From an uncultured Prevotella sp. (GTDB lineage: Bacteria; Bacteroidota; Bacteroidia; Bacteroidales; Bacteroidaceae): DNA of 39,894 bases. A model generated the notes under the pieces. The model saw only the letters and a list, made by a program, of their open reading frames with translations. It was not told where the DNA came from and searched no databases. The position numbers were made by a program, and so were the translations under genes. The stretch lies in NCBI GenBank assembly GCA_900315775.1, contig ONAJ01000024.1, positions 1-39,894 of the forward strand, read 5' to 3'. This document shows, piece by piece, positions 9,594-17,901 of this stretch (position 1 is its first letter; every line of letters starts with the position of its first letter).

Positions 9594-10694
9594 ATGAAAG
9601 ATATTAAACGCATCGTATTGACGGGAGGTCCTTGTGCTGGAAAGACGACAGCACTAGTAAGGGTTATTAACCACTTTTCGAGTTTGGGATATAAGGTTTT
9701 TACCATACCTGAAGTGCCCACAATGTTCACCCAGGCGGGAATGAACTACCTCACAAAGAACCAAGACTTCTTCTACGAAGGAGAGAAAGCAACGCTGGAA
9801 ATTCAGCTGGCTCTTGAGGACAAGTTCATAAAGATGGCTGAGGCTTGTACCGAACCCGTGGTGATTGTGTGCGACAGAGGTGCTATGGACATCTCAGCAT
9901 ATATGAAACCTGAGATGTGGGAACAGATAACAAAGGATGTAGGTACCTCCACAACGGAACTGCGTGACCAAAGATACGATGCCGTACTGCACCTTGTAAG
10001 TGCTGCCGACGGAGCAGAAAAGTTCTACACTACGAGTAACAACGCATCGCGCAACGAGGCTGCCGACGAGCAAGGTCTCGCCATAGCACGTATGCTGGAC
10101 AAGAAAGTCATAGAGGCGTGGACAGGACATTCACACCTTCGTGTCATCAACAACCACGAGGACTTCGAGAAAAAGATGCAGAGAGTGGTGAAGGAAATAT
10201 CAAACGTATTAGGACTGCCACAACCGATAGAAGAGGAACGCAAATATATTGTTGAGGTAACGGGAGAACTGCCCTACGCTATCGAGAGCGAGATTATACA
10301 GACTTACCTCGTAGCGGATCCCGGGTGCGAGGTTCGTCTGCGCAGACGCAACTGGCAAGGAAAGATTGTCAATGTACATACTACCAAGAAGACTCTTCCT
10401 ACAAGAGAAGAGCTCGTGACAGAACGACAGGTAAGCAACAGTCTCTATGAGTCGCTTCTACAACAGGCCGACCCGTACAGACAAACGATACAGAAGCAAC
10501 GTAAAAGCTTTATATGGAAAGGACAGTTCTTTGAACTCGACACCTACCAGAAACCTATCGATAACCTTATGATTCTGGAGACAAAGGGTATCGCGAAACA
10601 TGAAGATGTTAAGTTCCCGCCGTTCATTCGTGTCATAAAGGATATCACAGGAGACATGAAATATTATAACTATAACATTGCCCTGAGAGGATAA
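9594..10694 (+). CDS. P-loop NTPase-CYTH fusion protein (TTD14-like)
   Basis: 366 residues in two parts. Residues 1-205 are an AAA_28-type P-loop NTPase with Walker A GGPCAGKTT (11-19), a kinase-like VVIVCDRGAMD (89-99) and helical lid. Residues about 213-366 form a CYTH/triphosphate-tunnel-like domain: it opens with EEERKYIVEV, has the basic strand EVRLRRR (246-252) and later ELDTYQKP and ILETKG acidic strands. This two-domain order is that of animal TTD14, a GTP- and phosphoinositide-binding protein; bacterial members have no assigned role that I know of. Polyphosphate or nucleoside triphosphate as the CYTH ligand is an inference. It sits 15 nt upstream of mnmG and is probably co-transcribed with it. 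Confidence 0.82.
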   Translation: MKDIKRIVLTGGPCAGKTTALVRVINHFSSLGYKVFTIPEVPTMFTQAGMNYLTKNQDFFYEGEKATLEIQLALEDKFIKMAEACTEPVVIVCDRGAMDISAYMKPEMWEQITKDVGTSTTELRDQRYDAVLHLVSAADGAEKFYTTSNNASRNEAADEQGLAIARMLDKKVIEAWTGHSHLRVINNHEDFEKKMQRVVKEISNVLGLPQPIEEERKYIVEVTGELPYAIESEIIQTYLVADPGCEVRLRRRNWQGKIVNVHTTKKTLPTREELVTERQVSNSLYESLLQQADPYRQTIQKQRKSFIWKGQFFELDTYQKPIDNLMILETKGIAKHEDVKFPPFIRVIKDITGDMKYYNYNIALRG

Positions 10695-10709
10695 ACATTA
10701 TCTTGCAGA

Positions 10710-12593
10710 ATGATTCTTAACTACGACGTCATTGTAATTGGGGGAGGACACGCAGGATGCGAGGCAGCATCGGCAGCCGCCAACATTGGAGCAAAGACAT
10801 GTCTTGTAACAATGGACATGAATAAAATTGCTCAAATGTCGTGTAACCCAGCTGTCGGAGGAATAGCTAAAGGCCAGATAGTCAGAGAGATAGATGCTCT
10901 CGGGGGCAAGATGGGAATAGTCACCGATGCTACTGCAATACAATTCCGTATGCTGAACCGCTCCAAGGGACCTGCTATGTGGAGCCCACGAGCACAATGT
11001 GACAGGGAGAAATTTATATGGCAATGGCGTTCGGAACTTGACAACACAGACAACCTCGACATATGGCAAGACCAGGCTGAAGAGCTACTGGTAAAGGATA
11101 ATGAGGTGGTTGGAGTAAAGACTATCTGGGGCGCAGAACTTATGGCTAAATGTGTGGTTATTACTGCCGGAACCTTCCTTAACGGTCTTCTACACATCGG
11201 TAGGAAAATGATCAAAGGAGGACGAATTGCTGAGCCTACTGTAGAACACTTTACCGAAAGCATTACAAGACACGGAATAAATGCTGCACGAATGAAGACC
11301 GGTACGCCAGTACGTATCGACAAGCGCTCAGTACACTTCGAAGATACAGAAATACAACCTGGCGAGAACGACTTCCATCAGTTCTCGTTCATGGGTAAAC
11401 ATCGTCCTCTGAAGCAACTTCCATGCTGGACTTTCAACACCAACGAGGAGGTACATAAGATACTAACCTCAGGACTTAACGACTCGCCTCTATTCAACGG
11501 ACAGATACAGTCTATCGGACCAAGATACTGTCCTTCAATAGAAACGAAACTGGTTACCTTCCCTGATAGAAATTCGCACCCCCTGTTCCTGGAACCTGAG
11601 GGTGAAGATACTAATGAAATGTATCTAAACGGATTCTCTTCAAGTATGCCGATGGATATTCAGATAGAAGCTCTTAAAAAGATTCCTGCACTGCGTGACC
11701 TTAAAGTGTATCGTCCTGGATATGCAATAGAGTATGACTTTTTCGACCCCACACAACTTAACCACTCCCTGGAGTCAAAGGTTATCAGCGGACTGTTCTT
11801 CGCAGGACAGGTTAACGGCACTACGGGTTACGAGGAAGCGGCAGGACAAGGTCTGGTGGCAGGAATAAATGCTGCCCTAAAAGCGGGTGCTGAAGGCAAG
11901 GAATATACTCCATTCGTAATGCATAGGGACGAATCATATATCGGAGTACTTATCGACGACCTCGTAACAAAGGGCGTTGACGAACCATACAGAATGTTTA
12001 CGTCGAGGGCTGAATACAGAATACTTCTAAGACAGGACGATGCCGACGAACGACTCACAGAGAGATCGTATGCTCTCGGACTGGCCACACAGGAACGTCA
12101 TCAATGGTGGTTGGAAAAGAAGGAGGCGGTAAACAGACTCATCGACTTGTGTGCCAATACAGCTGTAAAACCAAAGGAGATAAACGGGTGGTTAGAGAGT
12201 AATGGTAGCTCTACACTAAAGATTGGATGTAAGGTAATAGACCTTATTGGCAGACCAGAGATTACTCTTAACATGATTGCTTCACAGTATCCTACGATAA
12301 GCGAATTCATACAAACCCTTCCTAACAGGCAGGATGAAATCGTTGAGGCTGCTGAAGTAAGAATAAAATACAAAGGATATATCGAACGAGAACGACAGTT
12401 CGCAGACAAGATGCACAGATTGGAGAATATACGTATTCGCGATAGGTTCGACTACGACTCCCTGCAATCATTATCTACTGAATGTCGTCAAAAACTGAAA
12501 AGAATTAACCCAGAAACAATTGCACAAGCAAGTAGAATTCCAGGAGTTTCCCCAAGCGACATAAACGTTTTACTCGTTTTACTCGGAAGATAA
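10710..12593 (+). CDS. mnmG: tRNA uridine-5-carboxymethylaminomethyl modification enzyme MnmG
   Basis: 627 residues, the full family length. FAD-binding motif VIGGGHAGCEAASAAA (9-24). Conserved MSCNPAVGGIAKGQIVREIDALGG and FRMLNRSKGPAMWSPRAQCD follow, then the second signature GLFFAGQVNGTTGYEEAAGQGLVAGINAA. The C-terminal helical MnmE-binding domain has ALLLR-equivalent sequence ending ASRIPGVSPSDINVLLVLL. With MnmE it installs the cmnm5 group on wobble U34 of several tRNAs in the cytoplasm. It is followed by a parS-like site, apt and uvrC on the same strand without an obvious new promoter. mnmG (gidA) is often near oriC in bacteria, which fits the parS sites. Confidence 0.97.
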   Translation: MILNYDVIVIGGGHAGCEAASAAANIGAKTCLVTMDMNKIAQMSCNPAVGGIAKGQIVREIDALGGKMGIVTDATAIQFRMLNRSKGPAMWSPRAQCDREKFIWQWRSELDNTDNLDIWQDQAEELLVKDNEVVGVKTIWGAELMAKCVVITAGTFLNGLLHIGRKMIKGGRIAEPTVEHFTESITRHGINAARMKTGTPVRIDKRSVHFEDTEIQPGENDFHQFSFMGKHRPLKQLPCWTFNTNEEVHKILTSGLNDSPLFNGQIQSIGPRYCPSIETKLVTFPDRNSHPLFLEPEGEDTNEMYLNGFSSSMPMDIQIEALKKIPALRDLKVYRPGYAIEYDFFDPTQLNHSLESKVISGLFFAGQVNGTTGYEEAAGQGLVAGINAALKAGAEGKEYTPFVMHRDESYIGVLIDDLVTKGVDEPYRMFTSRAEYRILLRQDDADERLTERSYALGLATQERHQWWLEKKEAVNRLIDLCANTAVKPKEINGWLESNGSSTLKIGCKVIDLIGRPEITLNMIASQYPTISEFIQTLPNRQDEIVEAAEVRIKYKGYIERERQFADKMHRLENIRIRDRFDYDSLQSLSTECRQKLKRINPETIAQASRIPGVSPSDINVLLVLLGR

Positions 12594-12613
12594 CCAAAGG
12601 AATAAGTAATGGA

Positions 12614-12629
12614 TGTTCCACGTGAAACA
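12614..12629. other. parS-like ParB-binding site 1
   Basis: TGTTCCACGTGAAACA matches all fixed positions of the published B. subtilis-type consensus TGTTNCACGTGAAACA. It differs from a perfect palindrome at one base. It lies in the 70-bp gap between mnmG and apt. ParB/Spo0J would nucleate here for chromosome segregation. Confidence 0.8.
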
Positions 12630-12663
12630 TTGATTAGGTAACAAACAATATAAACCCTTAATT

Positions 12664-13191
12664 ATGAACAACAAAATACTAATTGACAATCTGCGTTGCA
12701 TACCAGATTTCCCAAAGAAAGGCATCAATTTCCGTGATGTAACAACACTCTTCAAAAACGGAGAGTGCATAAAAATAATGCTCGACGAGCTGGAAGAACT
12801 TTACAAGGACAAAGGAATAACAAAAATAGTCGGCATTGAAAGTAGAGGCTTCGTGATGGCTTCGGCTCTTGCTGGACGTTTGGGTTGCGGAGTAGTACTT
12901 GCTCGTAAACCAGGAAAACTACCTTCAACAGTAATCAAAGAATCGTTCTCAAAGGAATACGGAGTAGATACCGTTGAATTACACATTGATTCCATCGAAC
13001 CAAACGACGTAGTCCTTATTCATGACGACCTTCTCGCAACAGGAGGAACCGCTAAGGCTGTTTACAAATTAGTACAGCTTATGAAGCCGAAGAAAATTTA
13101 CATGAACTTCATTATCGAAATAAAAGACGAAGGATTACACGGACGCGACCTCTTCAAGGATATTGATTTGACGACGCTTATAACAATATAA
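12664..13191 (+). CDS. apt: Adenine phosphoribosyltransferase
   Basis: 175 residues, standard length. It converts adenine plus PRPP to AMP in purine salvage. The fold signatures are IPDFPKKGINFRDVTTLF near the N terminus, IVGIESRGFVMASALAGRLG, and the PRPP-binding loop VVLIHDDLLATGGTAKAV with its two adjacent acidic residues. It lies between two parS-like palindromes, one 35 bp upstream of the start and one immediately after the stop, inside the mnmG-apt-uvrC run. No promoter of the TAnnTTTG type is visible just upstream, so read-through from mnmG is likely. Confidence 0.96.
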   Translation: MNNKILIDNLRCIPDFPKKGINFRDVTTLFKNGECIKIMLDELEELYKDKGITKIVGIESRGFVMASALAGRLGCGVVLARKPGKLPSTVIKESFSKEYGVDTVELHIDSIEPNDVVLIHDDLLATGGTAKAVYKLVQLMKPKKIYMNFIIEIKDEGLHGRDLFKDIDLTTLITI

Positions 13192-13207
13192 TGTTTCACG
13201 TGAAACA
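13192..13207. other. parS-like ParB-binding site 2 (perfect palindrome)
   Basis: TGTTTCACGTGAAACA is a perfect 16-bp palindrome identical to the canonical parS sequence. It begins at the base right after the apt TAA and is 578 bp from site 1. It occupies nearly half of the 39-bp apt-uvrC gap. A terminator role is unlikely because no T-run follows. Confidence 0.87.
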
Positions 13208-13230
13208 ACAATCATAAAGGTTAATCATAT

Positions 13231-15063
13231 ATGACGAAAGCCGAGAACGAAGAAAGACTGTCAAGGCTTAAAAACATCGTTAGCAACCTACCATCAAAAC
13301 CAGGCAGTTACCAGTTTTACGACCAGACTGGTACTATAATCTATGTGGGTAAAGCAAAGAGTCTGAAGAACAGGGTTTCGTCATATTTCCATAAGGAAGT
13401 AGATAGATACAAGACTAAGGTTCTGGTATCTAAAATTCATGACATTACCTATACTGTAGTAAAGACAGAGGAGGATGCGCTGCTACTGGAAAACAACCTA
13501 ATAAAGAAGTATAAGCCGAAGTATAATATCCTACTGAAAGACGGAAAAACATACCCGAGCATCTGTGTTACGAAAGAATATCTGCCAAGGATATTCAACA
13601 CAAGAACAATAAATAAAAAATGGGGCACATACTTCGGTCCATACAGTCATATTGGGACAATGTACGCTCTTCTTGATTTAATAAAAAAGGTATATTATCC
13701 ACGACCCTGCAGACAACCTATTACAAAGGAAGGAATAACTGAAGGAAAATATAAACCTTGTCTTGAATATCACATCCACAACTGTAAAGGACCATGCATT
13801 AATAAGCAATCGTGGGAAGAATATCAGGATAATATCATGCAGGCAAAAGAGATCCTCAAAGGAAACTCAAGACAATTACAACAAACGCTTAAAGAAAGGA
13901 TGTTGAAGGCTGCCGAAGAGTTGCGTTTTGAGGAAGCCGAAGAACTTAAACAAAGAATAATAATTCTGGAGGGGTACTGCTCAAAGAGTGAGGTTGTGAG
14001 CCATACAATAAACGATGTTGACGTGTTTACAATTACATCTGACGACACTACTGCATACATTAACTATATGCACGTGACTCACGGAAACATTAACCAGGCA
14101 CAGACCTTCGAATTTAAAAAGAAATTGAACGAAACAGAAGAGGAAATACTCACTCTCGGCATACTGCAAATACGAGAACAGATTAGTTCAAATGCTAAGG
14201 AAATAATAGTACCTTTTGAACTCGATACAGACTTTGATAACCTTACTATTACGGTACCACAAAGAGGCGACAAGAGAACACTTTTGGAACTGTCGCAGAT
14301 GAATGGTAAGCAGTATCGTTTTGATCGACTTAAACAGGCAGAGAAACTTAATCCGGAACAGAAGCAAACAAGACTGATGAAGGAGCTTCAAGAGATGCTT
14401 AATCTACCTAAGATGCCATATCAGATTGAGTGTTTCGACAACTCAAACATATCAGGCTCTGATGCTGTTGCTGGTTGCGTGGTTTTCAAGTCTATGAAAC
14501 CCTCAAAAAAGGACTACAGAAAATACAATATCAAGACCGTAGAGGGTCCCGACGACTATGCTTCAATGCAAGAAGTAGTTCGACGACGCTACAGCAGAAT
14601 GATTGAAGAAGGTAGCCCCCTACCCGACCTTATCATTACTGATGGAGGACAGGGTCAGATGTCTGTTGTACGCGAGGTCGTGGAGGGTGAACTGGGACTG
14701 CAGATTCCTATTGCAGGATTAGCAAAGAACGACAGGCATCGCACCAACGAATTGTTGTATGGTAATCCTCCGCAAACCATTGGTATTAAGACAAATAGCG
14801 AACTTTTCCACGTTCTCTCACGCATACAGGACGAGGTACATCGCTTCGCTATCACCTTCCATCGCGACAAACGTTCAAAGCACGCTCTTCATAGCGAGTT
14901 GGACGAAATAACAGGCATTGGACCAAAGACAAGAGATGCCTTGATAAACCACTTCAAAAGTGTTAAGAAGATAAAAGAGGCTGATATTCAGTCGATTACT
15001 GATATTATTGGAAATAAGAAGGCTGAGATTATCTATAATCACTTACATCAAGAAAACTCTTGA
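13231..15063 (+). CDS. uvrC: Excinuclease ABC subunit C
   Basis: 610 residues. The N-terminal GIY-YIG nuclease domain (about 20-100) has KPGSYQFYDQ and IIYVGKAKSLKNRVSSYF and makes the 3' incision. A UVR motif that binds UvrB is at about 210-245 (ERMLKAAEELRFEEAEELKQRI). The RNase H-like 5' endonuclease domain has IECFDNSNISGSDAVAG and DLIITDGGQGQM. Two helix-hairpin-helix motifs close the protein (ITGIGPKTRDALINHFKSVKKIKEA). It acts in nucleotide excision repair of bulky DNA damage. Last of the mnmG-apt-uvrC run; a new promoter starts the next unit. Confidence 0.97.
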   Translation: MTKAENEERLSRLKNIVSNLPSKPGSYQFYDQTGTIIYVGKAKSLKNRVSSYFHKEVDRYKTKVLVSKIHDITYTVVKTEEDALLLENNLIKKYKPKYNILLKDGKTYPSICVTKEYLPRIFNTRTINKKWGTYFGPYSHIGTMYALLDLIKKVYYPRPCRQPITKEGITEGKYKPCLEYHIHNCKGPCINKQSWEEYQDNIMQAKEILKGNSRQLQQTLKERMLKAAEELRFEEAEELKQRIIILEGYCSKSEVVSHTINDVDVFTITSDDTTAYINYMHVTHGNINQAQTFEFKKKLNETEEEILTLGILQIREQISSNAKEIIVPFELDTDFDNLTITVPQRGDKRTLLELSQMNGKQYRFDRLKQAEKLNPEQKQTRLMKELQEMLNLPKMPYQIECFDNSNISGSDAVAGCVVFKSMKPSKKDYRKYNIKTVEGPDDYASMQEVVRRRYSRMIEEGSPLPDLIITDGGQGQMSVVREVVEGELGLQIPIAGLAKNDRHRTNELLYGNPPQTIGIKTNSELFHVLSRIQDEVHRFAITFHRDKRSKHALHSELDEITGIGPKTRDALINHFKSVKKIKEADIQSITDIIGNKKAEIIYNHLHQENS

Positions 15064-15067
15064 TTAT

Positions 15068-15098
15068 TTTGTGATTACAATTATTTCATTTATCTTTG
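15068..15098 (+). promoter_or_regulatory. Promoter of the dtd-mazG-deoC unit
   Basis: TTTG (15068-15071) and TATCTTTG (15091-15098) with a 19-bp spacer, 28 bp upstream of the dtd ATG. This is a good match to the Bacteroidetes consensus. Confidence 0.78.
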
Positions 15099-15126
15099 CA
15101 TCGTACAATGTAAAGCACAATCATTT

Positions 15127-15579
15127 ATGAGAGCAGTAATACAGCGAGTAAGCAATGCCAGCGTAACGATAGACGGTAGTATAAAGTCGTCTATCGGACA
15201 GGGGATGCTTATTCTGCTGGGGGTTGAGGACCGTGATACACAAGAGGACGTAGAGTGGATCGTAAAGAAGGTAAGCAACCTGCGTATTTTTGACGATTCC
15301 GAAGGCGTAATGAACCTCTCAATACTTGATGTAAACGGAGAAGCATTAGTGGTGAGTCAGTTCACACTATTTGCATCATACAAGAAAGGTAACCGACCAT
15401 CCTGGTTCCGCGCTGGAAGTCACGAAGTCTCTATTCCTCTATATGATGCGTTCTGCAAGTCTTTAAGCGAAACCATAGGGAAACAAGTGGGTACTGGAGA
15501 GTTTGGAGCTGATATGAAGGTTTCACTCGTCAACGACGGTCCTGTAACCATTTGTATTGACACTAAAAACAAAGAATAA
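15127..15579 (+). CDS. dtd: D-aminoacyl-tRNA deacylase
   Basis: 150 residues, full length. It hydrolyses D-aminoacyl-tRNAs (and Gly-tRNAAla) to keep D-amino acids out of proteins. Signatures: MRAVIQRVSNASVTIDG at the start, VSQFTLFASYKKGNRPSW with the SQFTL active-site motif, and NDGPVTICIDT with the Gly-cisPro motif that gives chiral proofreading. It is the first gene of a short operon and is followed after 2 nt by the MazG-like gene. Confidence 0.96.
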   Translation: MRAVIQRVSNASVTIDGSIKSSIGQGMLILLGVEDRDTQEDVEWIVKKVSNLRIFDDSEGVMNLSILDVNGEALVVSQFTLFASYKKGNRPSWFRAGSHEVSIPLYDAFCKSLSETIGKQVGTGEFGADMKVSLVNDGPVTICIDTKNKE

Positions 15580-15581
15580 AT

Positions 15582-15908
15582 ATGACTATAAGAGAAGCAC
15601 AAGATACAGTAGACAAATGGATCAAGGAGTATGGTGTACGCTATTTCTCCGAACTGACGAATATGGCTTGTTTAACAGAAGAGGTTGGCGAACTGGCACG
15701 TGTTATAGCAAGAAAATATGGCGACCAGAGTTTTAAGGCTGGAGAACAACCTAATCTTGGCGAGGAGATGGCCGACGTGCTGTGGGTACTTATCTGCCTG
15801 GCTAACCAAACAGGCGTTGACCTTACAGAAGAACTAAAGAAATCCATAGAAAAGAAGACGTTCCGCGACAGCACACGTCACCTTACGAACCCCAAATTAA
15901 AAGCATAA
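15582..15908 (+). CDS. MazG-like nucleotide pyrophosphohydrolase
   Basis: 108 residues, a single MazG domain rather than the two-domain E. coli MazG. The metal-binding EExxE...ExxD signature is present as EEVGELARVIARKYGD and EEMADVLWVLICLANQTGVDL. Such proteins hydrolyse (d)NTPs to NMP plus pyrophosphate and are thought to clean the nucleotide pool. The closely spaced dtd and deoC neighbours share a quality-control and nucleotide theme. Substrate unknown. Confidence 0.9.
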   Translation: MTIREAQDTVDKWIKEYGVRYFSELTNMACLTEEVGELARVIARKYGDQSFKAGEQPNLGEEMADVLWVLICLANQTGVDLTEELKKSIEKKTFRDSTRHLTNPKLKA

Positions 15909-15939
15909 AAAACAATATCAAATCTAAAAAATAATAGTT

Positions 15940-16842
15940 ATGGAAAACAACAAAATGAGAAACAAGTACGAAGAGGCACTCGCCAAGTACAACTGCGAAA
16001 TTAACGACAAAGAAGTGGCAGAAGCAGTACGTAAGATTATCGCTGAGAAGGTGCCTCAGAACGACACCCCTGAGGTAAAGCGTTTCCTTATGGGAAGTAT
16101 TGAACTTACAACGCTTAAGACTACCGACTCTGACGAGAGTGTACTGGCGTTTACAGAGCGTGTCAATCAGTTTGCACATGAGTATGCCGATCTGCCTCAC
16201 GTAGCAACAATTTGCGTTTATCCCTGCTATGCAAAGACAGTAAGCGAATCTCTGGAAGTGGAAGGTGTAGAGATAGCATGCGTCAGCGGTTCTTTCCCCT
16301 CTTCTCAGGCACTTATTGAAGTGAAGGTAGCCGAGACAGCACTTGCAGTAAAAGACGGAGCAACGGAGATAGACATCGTTATGTCTGTTGGTAAGTTCCT
16401 CTCAGGCGACTATGAGACGGTATGTGACGAAATCAGCGAGCTTAAACAGACATGCGGTGACGACGTAGCAATGAAGGTAATTCTTGAGACGGGCTGTCTT
16501 GGAACTGCATCAAATATCAAGAAAGCGTCTATTCTCTCGATGTATGCAGGTGGAGACTACATCAAAACATCTACCGGAAAAGAGAAGATTGCTGCCACAC
16601 CAGAAGCTGCATACGTAATGTGTCAGGCAATAAAGGAATACTACGATGAAACCGGCATTCAGATAGGTTTCAAGCCTGCTGGAGGCATCAATACTGTTAT
16701 GGATGCCATAACATACTACACAATAGTTAAGGAGGTACTGGGCGAGAAATGGCTTACAAACAAGTGGTTCCGTCTCGGAACATCACGTCTTGCGAACTTA
16801 CTGCTAAGCGAACTTGTTGGCAAGGAAACCAAGTTCTTCTAA
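15940..16842 (+). CDS. deoC: Deoxyribose-phosphate aldolase
   Basis: 300 residues, the longer DeoC type compared with about 259 in E. coli. It cleaves 2-deoxyribose 5-phosphate to glyceraldehyde 3-phosphate and acetaldehyde in deoxynucleoside breakdown. The core TIM-barrel signatures are visible: ATICVYPCYAKTV, EIDIVMSVGKFLSGDY, the Schiff-base lysine strand GDYIKTSTGKEK, and GFKPAGGINTVMDA with the second conserved lysine. The gene ends with a 4-base convergent overlap with the polyprenyl synthase gene, so the two transcripts run into each other. Confidence 0.95.
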   Translation: MENNKMRNKYEEALAKYNCEINDKEVAEAVRKIIAEKVPQNDTPEVKRFLMGSIELTTLKTTDSDESVLAFTERVNQFAHEYADLPHVATICVYPCYAKTVSESLEVEGVEIACVSGSFPSSQALIEVKVAETALAVKDGATEIDIVMSVGKFLSGDYETVCDEISELKQTCGDDVAMKVILETGCLGTASNIKKASILSMYAGGDYIKTSTGKEKIAATPEAAYVMCQAIKEYYDETGIQIGFKPAGGINTVMDAITYYTIVKEVLGEKWLTNKWFRLGTSRLANLLLSELVGKETKFF

Positions 16843-17813
16843 AAAGTTCGTTTGGAAACGTAGTCTATATAGGCAGTCAGAGCATCTCTGATTGCCTTTT
16901 CTTTTATGCTACTAACAATAGACTTTGCCTGAGCTGTAAACTCTTCCATCTTACTGTAAGCATAGTCTATTCCACCATTTTCCTTAGCAAAGGCAACCAA
17001 CCTTCCTATCTCTTCTTTGTTTGCGTCACCCCTCTTTACCTTATCGACGAGTACTGTCATCTCCTCATCATTCGAATTATTTATAGCATAGATAACAGGA
17101 AGTGTGAGTTTACCTTCTAACATATCGTTTCCCGTAGGTTTTCCAATAGCGTCGGAATCATAATAATCGAAGATATCATCGCGAATTTGGAAAGTCATAC
17201 CTATTGCCTTTCCAAGCTCTTTTGCCTTTCTAATATCATCTTCTGGCGCGTTTACAGATAGTGCTCCTATGCCTGCACAAGCTTCAAACAGAGAAGCAGT
17301 CTTTCTGTATATTATCTCGTAATAGGTTTCTTCAGAAACTTCCGTGTTCGAAATATTCTCTATCTGCAGTATTTCACCACTTGAAAGAGTAGCACAAACT
17401 TCAGTCATCAACCTTAATATTTGCCAATTTTCCGCATCGACGAAAGAAGATATGGAAGATGATAACAGATAATCACCGACAAGAACGGAAATTTTGTTGT
17501 TAAACAAAGAATTCACCGACGGTTGTCCTCTGCGTTTGTCACTTTCATCAACAACATCGTCATGAACCAGACTTGCTGTGTGGAGTAATTCCACTCCCAC
17601 CGCAGCACGTTTTGTCTTCTCGTTGACATCACCATAAGCCTTTGCTATCAATATAAGCAGTAACGGACGCATGTGTTTCCCGCCACGATTTCCAATATGC
17701 AAAAGCACATTTCCCAAAGTGACATCATCGCTGTTGAACACCTTCTTAAAAAGGTTTAGAAAGTCATTAAACTCTTTTTCTACAGGTTTGCGTATTTCCG
17801 AAAGAATATCCAT
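16839..17813 (-). CDS. ispB: Polyprenyl diphosphate synthase (trans, long-chain)
   Basis: 324 residues. It condenses isopentenyl diphosphate units into the side chain of menaquinone. The first aspartate-rich motif is LVHDDVVDESDKRRG (Asp85, 86, 89) and the second is QIRDDIFDYYDSD (Asp212, 213, 216). HMRPLLLILIAKA near residue 47 is the usual N-terminal substrate region. The chain length made (octaprenyl or longer) cannot be decided from this reading, so the symbol is by convention. A TAATTTTG promoter lies just upstream, back to back with the polA promoter. The 3' end overlaps that of deoC. Confidence 0.92.
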   Translation of the reverse strand: MDILSEIRKPVEKEFNDFLNLFKKVFNSDDVTLGNVLLHIGNRGGKHMRPLLLILIAKAYGDVNEKTKRAAVGVELLHTASLVHDDVVDESDKRRGQPSVNSLFNNKISVLVGDYLLSSSISSFVDAENWQILRLMTEVCATLSSGEILQIENISNTEVSEETYYEIIYRKTASLFEACAGIGALSVNAPEDDIRKAKELGKAIGMTFQIRDDIFDYYDSDAIGKPTGNDMLEGKLTLPVIYAINNSNDEEMTVLVDKVKRGDANKEEIGRLVAFAKENGGIDYAYSKMEEFTAQAKSIVSSIKEKAIRDALTAYIDYVSKRTF

Positions 17814-17832
17814 TAGATGTTGAAATTTGTTA

Positions 17833-17840
17833 CAAAATTA
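17833..17840 (-). promoter_or_regulatory. Promoter -7 element of ispB
   Basis: Minus-strand TAATTTTG lies 20 bp upstream of the ispB ATG (17813), in an 88-bp divergent spacer shared with polA. No clear -33 TTTG is seen. Confidence 0.55.
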
Positions 17841-17872
17841 GTTATTTTATTGTATTCATGAAAAAAATTTTG

Positions 17873-17880
17873 TAATTTTG
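17873..17880 (+). promoter_or_regulatory. Promoter -7 element of polA
   Basis: TAATTTTG lies 21 bp upstream of the polA ATG. A partial ATTG is present at 17849-17852 with a 20-bp spacer. It shares the short spacer with the ispB promoter. Confidence 0.6.
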
Positions 17881-17901
17881 AGCAGAAAATAACGAAAATA
17901 T

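Noticed and set aside
13192-13207. The palindrome after apt as a transcription terminator
   Set aside because: No T-run follows on either strand, and the sequence is the exact parS consensus, which explains it better.
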